This document shows, piece after piece, positions 10,911 to 23,214 of a stretch of 64,000 nt of DNA (the stretch's first letter is position 1; each line of letters opens with the position of its first letter). The stretch comes from Datisca glomerata (Eukaryota; Streptophyta; Magnoliopsida; Cucurbitales; Datiscaceae), in assembly GCA_003255025.1 (NCBI GenBank), contig QANY01013773.1, forward strand, positions 67,482 to 131,481, written 5' to 3'. The notes below the pieces were generated by a model that searched no databases, had not been told where the DNA came from, and saw nothing but the letters and a program-made list of their open reading frames with translations. The translations under genes and the position numbers were made by a program.

Positions 10911-13806
10911 CTCTCTCTCATCCTCTCTTCTCTCTCTTTCTCTCCCTCTCTCTCACTCTCACGCACTCACTCACTCTCATTCTCTCTCTCACTCTCTCCC
11001 TTCCTCTCCTTGCTCTACATCTCTCTCACCATCCCTCCACCACACTCTCTCTCTCTCCCCCTCTCTCCCTTTCTCTCCCTCACTATCTCACTCATTCTCT
11101 CTATCTCTCCCTCTCTCTCTCTCTCTTTTTCCCTTTCTCTCTAACACACATCTCTCTTTCTCCATCTCTCTCTCATTCTCTCTCTATCTCTCTCTCCTTC
11201 TCCCTCTCTCATTCTCTCTCTATTTCTCTCTCTCACTCACACTCTCTCTCTCATTCTCTCTTCTCTCTCTAACAAACACTCTCACCCTCTCTCTCATCCT
11301 CTCTTCTCTCTCTTTCTCTCCCTCTCTCTCTCACTCTCTCACTCACTATCTCTCACTCTCTCACTCACTATCTCTCATTCTCTCTCTCCCTCTCATTCTC
11401 TCTTCTCTCTCTCTAACTCACTCTCTCACCCTCTCTCTCTAACTCACTCTCTCACCCTCTCTCTCATCCTCTATTCTCTCTCTTTCTCTCTCACTCTCTC
11501 ACTCTCACTCTCTCACTCCCTATCTCCCATTCTCTCTCTCCATCTCTCTCACTATCACACTCTCTCTCTTTCTGTCTCTCCACTGTCTCTTCCTCTCTCT
11601 CTCACTCTCCCTCAATCTCTCTCTCCCTCACTCTCCCTCATTATCTCTTCCTCATTATCTCCCTCTCTTCCTCGCTCTCTTGCTGTCTCTCTCTCTCTCT
11701 CACTCTCTCTCTCTCTCACGCTCTCTCTCTATCTCCCTCTCGCTCTCTCTCCCACCCTCCCTTCTCCCTATCTCACTCTCCCTCTCCCTCACTCTAACTC
11801 TCTCAATCTCTCTCTTCCTCCTCATTTATATCTCTCTTTCTCTCCCTCTCTCCTCTCTCTCCCTCTCTTTCTCCCTCGCTTTCCCTTATCTTCTCACCCT
11901 CTCTCTTTCTCTCTATCTCGCACTCTCTCTATCTCTCTCTCACTCAGTTTCTCACGATCTCTCTCTCTTTCTGTCTCTCTCTCTCTTCCTCTCTCTCTTG
12001 CTCTCTCGCTCTCTCTCTCACTCTCTCTCATTCTCTCTCTCTCACTCTCTTTCACTCTCTCTCTCCCTCTCTCTGTCCCTCAATCTCCCTCATTCTCTCT
12101 CTCTTCCTCTCTCCCTCGCACTCTCTCTTCCTCTCCCTCTCTCTCCCTCTCTCCCTCGCACACTCTCTCTTCCTCTCCCTGTCTCTCCCATTTTCTCTCT
12201 CACACTCTCTCTCACGATCTCTCTCTCTCCCTCAATCTCTCTGTCTGTCTGTCTCTCTCTCACTCTCACTCTCCCACGCTCACCCTCTCTCTCTCCCTCA
12301 CTCTCTCTCTAACTCACAATCTCACTCTCTCCCTTTCATTCTCTCACCCCGCTCTCTCTTTCACTCTCTTCTCTCTCTCCCTCTCTCTCACTCTCACACA
12401 CTCACACACTCTCTCTCATTCTCTCTCTCTCGCTCTCTCTGTTCCTCTCCTCTTTCTCCATCTCTCTCACCCTCCCTCCTCCACTCTCTCTCCCTCTAAC
12501 ATTCCCTCACTCTCTCCCTCACTCTCTCTCCCTCACTCTCTCTCCCTCGCTCTTTCTCTCTATATCTCTCTTTCTCACTCTCACTCTTTCACGCTTTCTA
12601 TCTCTCTTTTTCCTGCTCTCTTTTTTTCTCCCTCCCTCTCTCTCGCTCTCTCCCTCTCTCTCGCTCTCTCTCCCTCTCTCTAACTCACTCTCTCACTCTC
12701 TCTAATTCCCTCTCCCTCTCTCTCACTCTCTCTCCCTATCTCTCACTCTCACTCTCTCTCCCTGTCTCTCACTCTCACTCACACTCTCTCTCATTCTCTA
12801 TCTCTCGCTCTCTCTCTTCCTCTCTCTCCCTCTCTCTCTCTCTCTCAGTTTCTCTCCCTCCCTCTCACTCTCTCTGATTCTCCCTCCCTCCCTCTCTTTC
12901 TCTCTCTCTCACTCGCTTTCTATCTCTTCCTCTCTCTCACTCTCTTTCTATCTCTCCCTCTCTCTCCCTCTCACTTACTCTCTCTCTCACTCTCTATCTC
13001 TCACTCTCTCTCTTCCTCTCTCCCTCTCTCTCTCCCTCTCTCTCACTTTCTCTCCCTCTCCCTCACTCTCTCTCTAATTCTCTCTCCCTCTTTCTCCCTC
13101 TTTCACCCTTTCTCTCTGTCTCTCTCTCACTTCCTCCCTCTCTCTCTTTCTATCTTTCTCTCCCCCTTATTCTTTCACTCTCTCCCCCTCTCTTTCTCCC
13201 TTACCCCCTCTCCCTCTCTCTTTCATTCTATCTCTCTTTCTCACCAAATCACTCTCTCACACACTCTCTCTCTCATTCTCCCTTCTCTCTCTCTCTATCG
13301 CACTCTCTCACCCTCTCTCTCATCCTCTCTTCTCTCTCTTTCTCCCCCTCTCTCACACTCACTCTCTCATTCACTATCTCTCATTCTCTCTCTATCTCCA
13401 TCTCTCTGACTCTCACTCTCTCTCTTTCTCTCTCTCTCTCTCCACTGTCTCTTCCTCTTTCTCTCTCTCGCACTCTCTCCCACTCGCTCTCCTTGTCTCT
13501 CTCTCTCTCTCACTCTCACGCTCTCTCTCTTTCTCCCTCTCACTCTCTCTCCCACTCTCCCTTCTCTCTCTCCCTCTCCCTCTCTCACTCTAACTCTCTC
13601 AATCTCTCTCTCTTCCTCTCTATGCATATGTCTCTCTGTGTCCCTCTCTCCTCTCTCTCCCTCTCTGTCCCTCGCTTTCCCTCATTCTCTCCCTCCTCTC
13701 TCTTCCTCTCTCACACTCTATCTATCTCTCTCTCTCCTCACTCTCTCTCCCCCTCTTTTTGTCCCTCAATCTCCCTCATTCTCTCTCTCACTCTTCTCTC
13801 TCTCTC

Positions 13807-13822
13807 ACACACACACACACAC
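13807..13822. repeat. (AC)8 microsatellite
   Basis: A short perfect AC run inside the CT array. Similar CA runs occur at about 15,605-15,622, 22,318-22,328, 23,767-23,787 and 60,259-60,274. They mostly sit at one place in recurring modules rather than at random. Confidence 0.85.
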
Positions 13823-14539
13823 TCTCTCTCTCTATTCCTCTCCCTCTCTCTCGTTCTCTCTCTCTCTCTCCCACTACCTTTCTCTCTTCCTCTCTCTCTC
13901 TCTTGCACTCTCTCAATCTCTTTCTCCGTCTCTCTCGTTCTAACTCTCTCTCGCTCTCTCTCCCTCTAACTCACTCTCTCCCTCTCATTCTCTCTCCCCC
14001 TCTCTCTCTTTCTGTCTCTTCTCTCTCCCTCTCTCTCACTCTCACGCACGCGCTTAGTCTCATTCTCTCTCTCACTCTCTCCGTTGCTTTCCTCGCTCTC
14101 CATCTCTCTCACCCTCCCTCCGCCACTTTCTTTCTCTCTCTCTCCCTTTCTCTCCCTCACTATCTCTCTCATTCTCTCTATCTCTCCTTCTCTCTCTTTT
14201 TCCCTCTCTCTCTAACTCACTCTCTCTTTCTCCTTCTCTCTCTCATTCTCTCTCTATCTCTCTCTCCTTCTCTAAATCCCCGCTCTCTCTCTCATTCTCT
14301 CTTCTCTCTCTAACTCACTCTCTCACCCTCTCTCTCATCCTCTCTTATCTCTCTTTCTCTCCCTCTCTCTCACTCTCTCACTCACTATCTCTCATTCTCT
14401 CTCTCCCTCTCATTCTCTCACCCTCTCTCTCTAACTCACTTTCTCACCCTCTCTCTTTCTATCCCTCTCTCTCACTCACACTCTCTCACTCCCTATCTCT
14501 CATTCTCTCCCTCTCCATCTCTCTCACTATCACACTCTC

Positions 14540-15960
14540 TCTCCAGTGTCTCTTCCACTCTCCCTCATTCTTTCTCTCTTTTCCTCTCTCTCTTGCTCTC
14601 TCTCTCTCTCTCTCACTCACTCACTCTCTCTCTCACTCTCTCACTCTCTCACGCTTTCTCTCTGTCTCCCTCTCGCTCTCTCTCCCACCCTCTCAGTCTC
14701 TAGGTATCTCTCACTCCCATTCTCTCGCTCTCTCCTTCTCTCCCTCTCTCCCGCTCTCTCACTCTCTTTCTCTCTGTCTCCCTCTCGCTCTTTCTCTCTT
14801 ATTATCTCTCTCACTCACTCTCTCACTCTCTAGATATCTCTCATTCCCATTCTCTCAATTTGTCTTTCCCTCTCTCTCCCTCTCTCTCACTCTCGCTCCC
14901 TCTCGCTCTCTCTCACTCCCTCACTCACTCACTCTCTGTCTTATTCTCACTCTCATTATCTCTCTCTCCCTCTCTCTCTTTCTCTTTCTTACCTGCTCTC
15001 TCTACCTCTCTATCTATCTCTCTTATTTTTTCTTTATCTCTCTCTTGTTCTCTCTCTCCCTCCCACTCTCTCTCTCACTCGCTCTCTTACTCTCTAAATA
15101 TCTCTCACTCCCACTCTCTCACACACTCTCTCTTTCTCTCTCTCTACCACTCTCTCTCCCTCCCACACTCTCTCCTTCTTTTTCTTTCTCTCACTCGCTC
15201 TCTCACTCTCTAGCTATCTCCCATTCCTATTCTCTCGCTCTCTCTCTCCCTCTCCCCCTCTCTCTCTCACTCCCTATCTCTCCCTCCCACTCTCTCTTTC
15301 TATCTTTTTCACTCTCTCCCTCTCTCTCTAACTCGCTCTCTCATTCTCTAGCTATCTCTCATTCCTATTCTTTCGCTCTCTCCCTCCTTGCCTCTCTCCC
15401 TCTCTCTCTCTCACGCTTACTCTCTCCCTCTCTCTCCCTCCCTCTCTATGTCTCTCTCTCTCTCAGTTTGTCTCTCTCTCTCTCTCGCTTGTTATTTCTC
15501 TCTCTCCCTCTCTCCCTCTCTCACTTTCGCTCCCTCTCTATCTCTCTTTGTTTCTCTCTCTTTCTTTCTCTCCCTTCATCCTTCTCTCTCTCTCTCTTAC
15601 ACATACACACACACACACACACTCTCTCTCTCTCTTTTTAGTTCTCTCTCTTTCCCTATCTCCCTATCTCACCCTCTCTAACTCATGTTCTCTCTCTCAC
15701 TCTCCCTTTTTCTCTTTGTACCTCTCTCCCTTTCTCCCTCTCTTCCTCTCTCTATCTCTATCTCACTCATGTTCTCTCTCTTTCTCCCCCCTCTCTCTCG
15801 TTCTCTCTCTCTCATTCTGTCTCTCTCTATCTCTCTCTACTTCTCCCTCTCATTCTCATTCTCTCTTTTTCTCTAAACACTCTCTCACCCTCTCTCTCTC
15901 ATTCTCTCTTCTCTCTCTCTAACTCACTCTCTCACCCTCTCTCATCCACTCTTCTCTCTC
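14540..15960. repeat. Duplicated segment about 1.4 kb (copy 2 of 9,740-10,910)
   Basis: Matching landmarks sit at 14543, 14701, 14938 and 15635. The offset from copy 1 drifts from 4,799 to 4,872 bp, so copy 2 has gained about 70 bp. Part of the gain is a longer CA run at 15,601-15,622. Confidence 0.8.
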
Positions 15961-17399
15961 TTTCTCTCCCTCTCTCTCACTCTCACTCTCTCACTCACTA
16001 TCTCTCAATCTCTCTCTCTTTCATCCTCTCTTCTCTCTCTTTCTCACACTCTCTCTCACTCTCACTCTCTCACTCCCTATCTCTCATTCTTTCTCTCTCT
16101 CCATGTCTCTCACTATCACTCTCTCTCTTTCTCTCTCTTCACTGTCTCTTCATCTCTCCCTCACTCTCCCTCATTTTATCTCTCTCTCTCTCTCTCACTC
16201 TGTCTCTCTCTCACGCTCTCTCTCTGTCTCCCTATCGCTCGCTCTCCCACCCTCCCTTCTCCCTATCTCACTCTCCCTCCTGATTCATATCTCTCACTCT
16301 AACTCTCTCAATCTCTCTCTTCCTCCTCATTCATATCTCTCTCTCCCTCTCTCCTCTCTCTCCCTCTCTTACTCTCCCTCTCTCTCATTCACTCACTCAC
16401 TCTCTCTCTCTCTCACGATCTCTCTCTCTCTCTCTCACTCTCTCTGTTTGTCTCTCTCACTCTCTCACTCTCACTCTCCCACGCTCTCTCTCTCTGTGTC
16501 TTCCTCTCGCTCTCTCTCCCACCCTCCCTTCTCCCTATCTCACTCTCCCTCTCTCTCACTCTAACTCTCTCACTCTCTCTCTTCCTCCTCATTCTTATCT
16601 CTCTCTCTCCCTCTCTCCTCTCTCTCCCTCTCTTTCTCCCTCGCTTTCCCTTACCCTCTCACCCTCTCTCTCTCTTCTTCTCTATCTCGCACTCTCTCTG
16701 TCTCTCTCTCTATCTCTCTCTCCCTCTCACTCTCAGTTTTTCACGATCTCTCTCTCTTTTTCTGTCTCTTTCTCTCTTCCTCTCTCTCGCTCTCTCGCTC
16801 TCTCTCTCACTCTCTCTCACTCTCTCTCTCATACTCTCTCTCACTCTCTCTCCCTTTCTCTATCCCTCAATCTCCCTCATTCTCTCTCTCCCTCTCTCTT
16901 CCTCTCTCCCTCGCACTCTCTCTCTTCCTCTCCCTCTCTCACTCTCACTCTCATGATCTCTCTCTCTCATTCTCTCTGCATGTCTGTCTCTCTCACTCTC
17001 AGTCTCCCACGCTCTCTCTCTCCCTCTCTTTCTCCCACTCTCACTCTCCCTCTCTTTCTCACTCTCTCTCTAACTCACTATCTCACTCTCTCCCTCTGAT
17101 TTTCTCTCCCTGCTATTTCTTTCTCTCTCTTCTCTCTCTCCCTCTCTCTCACTCTCACACACTCACAGACACTCTCTCATTCTCTCTCTCGCTCTCTCTC
17201 TTCCTCTCCTCTCTCTCCATCTCTCTCATCCTCCCTCCTCCACTCTCTCTCCCTGTCTCTCTGTCACTCTCCCTCGCTCTCTCCCTCACTCTCTCTTCCT
17301 CTCTCTTTCTCTCTATCTCTCTCTTCCTCACTCTCACTCTCTCACGCTTTCTATCTCTCTTTTTCCTGCTCTCACTCTTTCTCCCTCCATCTCTCTCGC

Positions 17400-19500
17400 T
17401 CTCTCTCTCTCACTCCCTCTCGCTCTCTCGCTCTCTCTCTCTCTCGCTCCCTCTCACTCTCTCGCTCTCTCTCTCGCTTTTTCTTTCCCTCTCTCTCACT
17501 CTCGCTCCCTCTCTCTCTCGCTATCTCTCCCTCTCTCTAACTCACTCTCTTTGATTCTCACTCCCTCTCCTCTCTCTTATTCTCTCTCTCCCTCTCTCTC
17601 TCATTTGTTCTCTCACTCTCTAGATATCTCTCATTCCTAATCTCTCACTTTTTCTTTCCCTCTCACTCTCGCTCCCTCTCGCTCTCTCTCTCTCTCTCGC
17701 TCTCTCTCCCTCTCTCTAACTCACTCTCTCACTCTCTCTCTCTCGCTCTCTCTCTCACTCTCGCTCCTTCTCGCTCTCTCTCTCTCTCCCTCTCTCTAAC
17801 TCATTCTCTCACTCTCTCTGATTCTCTCTCCATCTCTCCCTCTCTCTCGCTCTTTCTCCCTCTCTCTAACTCACTCTCTCCCACTCTCCCTCTCTCCCTC
17901 TCTCTCACCCTCTCTCTATCTTTCTCTCTCTCTCCCTCCTGCTCTTGCTCTCTTATTCTCTCTCTCTCCCTTTCTCTCACTTGTTCTCTCACTCTCTAGA
18001 TATCTCTCATTCCCATTCTCTTACTTTTTCTTTCCCTCTCTCTCACTCTCGCTCCCTCGCTCTCTCTCTCTCTCTCTCGCTCTCTCTCCCTTTCTCTAAC
18101 TCACTCTCTCACTCTCTCTCTCTGATTCTCTCTCCATCTCTCTAACTCTCTCTCTCCCTCTCTCTCTCTCGCTCTCTCTCCCTCTCTCTAACTCACTCTC
18201 TCACTCTCTCTTCTCTCTCCATCTCTCTCATCCTCCCTCCTCCACTCTCTCTCCCTGTCTCTCCGTCACTCTCCCTCGCTCTCTCCGTCACTCTCTCTCC
18301 CTCTCTCGTTCTCTCTATATCTCTGTTCCTCACTCTCATTCTCTCTCCCACTCTCTCTCTCTCGCTCTCTCTCTCACTCCGTCTCGCTCTCTCGCTCTCT
18401 CTCTCGCTCTCTGTCCCTCTCTCTAACTCACTCTCTCACTCTCTATGATTCTCTCTCCCTCTCTCTCTTTCTCTCTCTCCCTCTCTCTCACTCTCACTCA
18501 TTCTCTCTCTCATTCTCTATCTCTCGCTCTCTCTTCCTCTCTTTCCCTCTCTCCCTCTCTCTCACTCACTTTCTCTCCCTCCCTCTCACTCTCTCTGATT
18601 CTCTCTCCCCCCTCTCTCTCTTTCTCTCTCCCCCTCTCTCTCACTCTCTTTCTATCTCTCCCTCTCTCTCACACTCTTTTGATCTTTCCCTCTCTCTCAC
18701 TCTCACTCACTCTCTCTCTCTTTCTCTATCTCTCGCACTCTCTCTTCCTCTCTCTCCCTCTGTCTCTCACTTTCTCTCCCTCTCTCTCACTCTCTCTGAT
18801 TCTCTCTCCCTCTCTCTCTCCCTCTCCCGCTCTGCCCCTCACTCTCTCTCTCTTTCTCCCTCTTTCACCCTCTCTCTCTCTTTCTCTCTCGTGTTCTCCC
18901 TCTCTCTCCATCTCTCTCTCTCATACTCTCTCTCCCTATCTGTATCTCTATCTCTATGTCTCTCTCTACCTCTCTCTCTCTTGTTCTCCCCCTCTCTCCC
19001 TCTCCCACTCTCTCCCTCTCTCTATCTCTCTCTTATTCTCCCCCCTCTCTCTCCCTCTCTCTTTATCTCCCTCTCCCTTTGTCCCTCTCACTCTCTCTCA
19101 ACCTCTCTCTATCCCTTCTTTTCCCTCTCTCTTTCTCCATCTCGCTCTCTCTCACTCATGTTATGTAGCTATCTCTACCTCTCTCCCTCTCTCCCTCTCT
19201 CAGTCTCTCGCTATCGCTCGCTCTCTAACCCTCTATTTCCCTCTCACTCTCGCCATCTCTCTCTGTCTGTCTCTGTCTCTCTCTTATTTTTCTCTCTCCC
19301 TCTCTCTCTGACTCACTCTCTCACTCTCTAGCTATCTCTCACTCCCATTCTCTCTCTCTCTCTCCCTCACTCCCTCCCTCCCCCTTCTCTCTCTCCCTCT
19401 CTCCCTCACTCGCTCTCAATCTCTAGATGTCTCTTATTCCCATTCCCTCGCTCTCTCTCTCCCTCTCTCCCTCTCTGTCTCTCTCTGCCTCTCTCTCTTT
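17400..19500. repeat. TAGATATCTCTCATTCC-type sub-array
   Basis: This patch has many CTCGCTC words and repeated TCTAGATATCTCTCATTCC landmarks near 17,620, 17,995 and 19,425, with a TAGCTATCTC variant near 19,327. It shares these landmarks with the duplicated segments at 9.7 and 14.5 kb. It may be the source array, but that is inference. Confidence 0.65.
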
Positions 19501-19934
19501 CTCTCTCTCTATCCCTCTCTCTCTTTCTCTCCCTCTCTCTATCTCTATCTATCTCTCTCTCTCTTACTCACACACACACACATAGACACAGTCTCTATGG
19601 TTCTCTCTCTTTCCCTCTCTCTCCCTCTCTCACTATCTCGCTCTCTCTCACTCATGTTCTCTCGCTCTCACTCTCTACCTCTTTCCCTCCCTATCTCTCC
19701 CTCTCCCACTCTCACATCCTCCATCTCTTTCTCTCATACTCTCTCTCTCTCTCTCTCCCTCTCTCTCTCTCTTCCACTCCCTTTCTCTCTTCCTCTCTCT
19801 CTCTAGCACTCTCTCTCGTTCACTCAGTCTCTTAGTCTTAGTCTCTCTCTCTTTCAGTCACTCTCACTCTCCCACGCTCTCTCCCTCTCCCTCTTTCTCC
19901 CTCTCTCTCATTCTATCTCTCTCTCGCTCTCTCT

Positions 19935-20042
19935 AACTCACTCTCTCACTCTGTCCCTCTCATTCTCTCTAACTCACTCTCTCACTCTGTCCCTCTCATT
20001 CTCTCTAACTCACTCTCTCACTCTACCCCTCTCTCTTTCTGT
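19935..20042. repeat. 36-bp minisatellite, three units
   Basis: AACTCAC starts at 19935, 19971 and 20007. The unit continues with CTCTGTCCCTCTCATTCTC. The third unit is altered at CTCTACCCC. This is a clean example of short-period tandem growth inside the array. Confidence 0.85.
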
Positions 20043-20744
20043 CTGTTCTCTCTCTCCCTCTTTCTCACTCTCATTCTCTCTCTCCCTCTCTCCCTTCCTC
20101 TCCTCGCTCTCCATCTCTCTCACCCTCAATCCGCCACTCTCTCTCTCTCTCCCTCTCTCTCCCTTTCTCTCTCTCACTATCTCTCTCATTCTCTCTCTCT
20201 CTTTTTCCCTCTTTCTCTAACTCACTCTCTCTTTCTCCCTCTCTTTCTCTCTCGTTCTCTCTCTCTCTCATTCTCTCTCTATCTCTCTCTCCTTCTCCCT
20301 CTCTCTCACTCTATCTCACTTTCTCTTTTTCTCTAAATCACTCTCTCTCTCATTCTCTCATTCTCTCTTCTCTCTCTCTAACTCACTCTCTCATCCTCTC
20401 TCTCATCCTCTCTTCTCTCTCTTTCTCTCCCTCTCCCTCACTCTCACTCTCTCACTCACTATCTCTCATTTTCTCTCTCTCCCTTTCATTCTCTCTTCTC
20501 TCTCTCTAACTCACTCTCTCACCCTCTCTCTCATCCTTTCTTCTCTCTCTTTCTCTCCCTCTCCCTCACCCTCACTCTCTCACTCCCTATCTCTCATTCT
20601 CTCTCTCCATCTCTCTCACTATCACTCTCTCTCTCTTTCTCTCTCTCTCTTTACTGTATCTTCCTCTCTCCCTCACTCTCCCTCATTCTCTCTCTGTCTC
20701 TTCCTATCTCTCTCGCTCTCCCTCACTCTCTCTCTCTCACTCTT

Positions 20745-20914
20745 TCACGCTCTCTCTGTCTCCCTCTCGCTCTCTCTTCCACCCTCCCTTCTCCCTATCT
20801 CACTCTCCCTCACTCTCTCTCTCACTCTCTCACGCTCTCTTTGTCTCCCTCTCGCTCTCTCTTCCACCCTCCCTTCTCCCTATCTCACTCTCCCTCTCTC
20901 TCACTCTAACTCTC
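20745..20914. repeat. 85-bp tandem duplication
   Basis: CACGCTCTC occurs at 20746 and 20831. Each is followed by CTCCCTCTCGCTCTCTCTTC and CACCCTCCCTTCTCCCTAT. The duplication repeats half of the CATTCATATC-type module immediately before the full module ends near 20,945. Confidence 0.85.
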
Positions 20915-21062
20915 TCAATCTCTCTCTTTCTCCTCATTCATATCTCTCACTCTCTCTCTCCACTCTCTCCCTCTCTTTCTGCATTTTCTCACCCTCTCTG
21001 TCCCTTCCTCTCTCTCTCTCTGTCTCTCTCTCTCACACTCACTTTCTCATGATCTCTCGCTC

Positions 21063-21438
21063 TAAACTAATTGATTACTGGCCTTCAACATGTTCCACAA
21101 TATGTCTAGGTCAACCATTAGAGTCTCCACTCCCATCCACCAAGATCGGAATCCTTTGGTTTAACCTAAAAACCATAATCCGACTTGATTGCTCAGTCGA
21201 TTCTAAGATTGTGCATAACATTTTGAACTATTTTAGAAGAGTTTTTCTGGAAGACCCCTCTGTCTTTACTCTTCTTACATTAACAATAGTTTACGGACTT
21301 GAGTAAATTATAAACACACTTTACCTAACATAAAAAAATTTCATTCATTCATTAAATTCAGTAATACAAAATGTCAGAGAAATAACTAAATAATCATAAA
21401 TAGTTACTACACCTTATTTTATGGACATAATTCTAACA
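21063..21438 (-). mobile_element. Ty1/copia LTR fragment (3' LTR, truncated)
   Basis: On the - strand the sequence after the RNase H remnant begins TGTTAGAATTATG at 21438, the usual kind of start for a plant copia LTR, directly after a purine tract. The next 376 bases are non-repetitive and AT-rich, unlike the array. I cannot see a convincing CA end, and the non-array sequence stops abruptly at 21,063 against CTCTCGCTCT, so the LTR is probably truncated. No second LTR is visible within the fragment. A + strand open frame over 21,049-21,306 is antisense to the LTR and is not counted as a gene. The element type is firm; the lineage is not. Confidence 0.82.
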
Positions 21439-21439
21439 A

Positions 21440-21449
21440 TCTCTTACTT
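21440..21449 (-). other. Polypurine-tract remnant next to the LTR
   Basis: The - strand reads AAGTAAGAGA, then T, then the LTR start TGTTAG. Plant copia elements commonly have AAGTGGGAGA in this position, where it primes plus-strand DNA synthesis. The central GGG is altered here, which fits an old, inactive copy. Confidence 0.75.
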
Positions 21450-21452
21450 GGA

Positions 21453-21966
21453 CTAAAGTAGGCATGTAAAATCTTGTATCCCCATGCCCTTCAAATGACC
21501 ATCAAAGACTTTATTGCTTAAAGTCTTCGTGAATGGATTTGTCAGGTTATTGACTGCTGATATGTGTGTTACTAAAACATCTCCATACTGAACAATCTCT
21601 CTAATCAAGTGATACTTACGCTCTATGCGTTTGGATATTTTGTGGCTCCTTAGTTCCTTCGAATTCGCTACAACCCCATTGTTATCGCGATATATTGTCA
21701 TGGACTCACAGCTTCTAGAATAACTTCTAGAGTCTTCAAGAACATTCTAAGCCATGCAGCTTCTTTAGCAGCTTCACAAGTTGTCATTTATTCAGCTTCC
21801 ATGGTAGAATCAACAATGCAAGATTGCCTGATACTTCTCCATACAACTGCCCTCTTATTCAAGATGAACACTGATCCTGAAGTTGACCTCCTAGAATTCT
21901 TGTCTACTTGAAAATCATAATCAATATACCTCATCATATTCAGGTTTGTATCTGAATACACAAGCA
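21453..21966 (-). pseudogene. Ty1/copia polyprotein remnant: C-terminal RNase H domain, broken
   Basis: The - strand encodes the end of a copia-type Pol polyprotein, the RNase H that degrades the RNA strand of RNA:DNA hybrids during reverse transcription. Recognisable pieces in order are YIDYDFQVD (family YTDASFQ-D), STSGSVFIL, DSTMEAE, CEAAKEAAWLR, YRDNNGVVANS, IERKYHLIREIVQ and NPFTKTL, ending at a TAG at 21453-21455. Acidic positions expected to be catalytic (D in YID, E in MEAE, D in RDN) are present. The family Cys before that last Asp is Arg here.

Two lesions break it. A TAA lies at 21788-21790 directly after EAE, where the family has Tyr. A frame change lies near 21,701-21,703, consistent with loss of one base. 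Gag, protease, integrase and reverse transcriptase are absent: coding sequence begins at the array junction near 21,966. It cannot be active. Confidence 0.92.
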
Positions 21967-23214
21967 TCTCTCTCGCTCTCACTGTCCCTCTCTCTCACTG
22001 TCTCTCCCTCTCTCTCACTCACTCTCTCACTCTCCCTCACTCTCCCTCCCTCCCTCACTCTTTCTCTCTCACTCTCCCTTACTCTCTCCCTCTCAATCTC
22101 TCTTCCTCTCCCTCACTCTTTCATTCTCTATCTCTTTCTCCCTCTCTCTCTCATTCTCTCTCTCTCTTGCTCTCTCTCTCCCTCTCTCACTCTCTCACAC
22201 TCTCTCTCATTCTCTCTCGCTCTCTTTCCCTCTCTCTATTTCATCCTCTCTCTCGCTCTCGCTCTCTCCCCCTCTTGTTCTCTCTCGCTCTCTATCTCTC
22301 TATCTCTTTCTCCCTCACACACACACACAAACACACTATCTCGTCCTCTCTCTCCCTTTCTCTCTCCCTCATTCTCTCTCCCTCTCTCAATCACTCTCCC
22401 TCATTGTCTCTCTGTGTCTCTCTCTCTCGCTCTCTCGCTCTCTATCTCTCACTCTTTCTCTCTCATTCTCTCTCTCACACACACACTCTCCCCCTCTCTC
22501 TCATTCTGTCTCTCACTCACTCTCCCTTTCACTCTTCCTCGCTCTCTCTCTCTCTCTTTCCCCCTCTCTCTCTCATTCTATCTCTCTCCCTCGCTCTCTC
22601 TCTCTTTCCCTCTCTCTCACACACACACAAAAACACACACACTCTCTCATTCTCTCTCCCTCTCTCTCCCTCTATCTATATCTCGCTCTCTCCCCCCTCT
22701 CTCTCCCACACCCTCCCTCTCTTACTCCCTCTCTCTATCACTCTCTCTCTCTCTCTCTCACTCTCTTTTTCTCTCTCTCTCCCTCTCTCTATCACTCTCC
22801 CTCTCTCACTCCCTCTCTCTCCCTCTCTCTCGCTCTCTATCTCTCTCTCTCTTTCCCTCTCTCTCACACACACTTTCTCTCATTCTACCTCTCCCTCTCT
22901 CTCTCCCTCTCTCTATATCTCACTCTCTCTCCCTCTCTCTCCCACACCCTCTCACTCCCTCACCCCCTCTCTCATTCTCTCACTCCCTCACCCACTCTCT
23001 CATTCTCTCTCTCATTCTATCTCTCACTCTCTCTCACTCCCTCTCCCTCTCTCTCCCTCTCACTCTCCCTCTCTCTCCCACCCTCCCTCTCTCCCTCTCT
23101 CTCTCTCACAGGATCTCTCTCTCTATATTTCTCTTTCTCTCTCTCTACTCTCTTTTGTTCTCTCTCTCCCTCTCTCACTCTCTCTCTCATTCTCTCTCTC
23201 CCCCTCCCTCTCTC

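Larger units (their letters stand above)
1..21062. repeat. Left pyrimidine-rich repeat array (family A)
   Basis: The whole stretch is CTCT/CTCA/CCCT-type sequence with very little G on the + strand. It is not a simple dinucleotide run, because longer landmarks recur in fixed order. CTAACTCACTCTCTCACC is followed by CATCCTCTCTTCTC, then CACTATCTCTCATTC, then CCATCTCTCTCACTATCAC. Later come CTCACGCTCTC, CTCCCTCTCGCTC and CTCACTCTAACTCTCTCAATC. CTAAC occurs often, so + strand open frames are shorter here than in the right array. No gene, RNA or promoter is visible. The array continues beyond the left edge of the window. Function is unknown; it behaves like a complex satellite or expanded microsatellite. 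Confidence 0.93.

Noticed and set aside
21049..21306. 85-codon + strand frame that looks less repetitive than its surroundings
   Set aside because: It lies antisense over the LTR fragment of the copia element, starts in array sequence, and has no recognisable domain.
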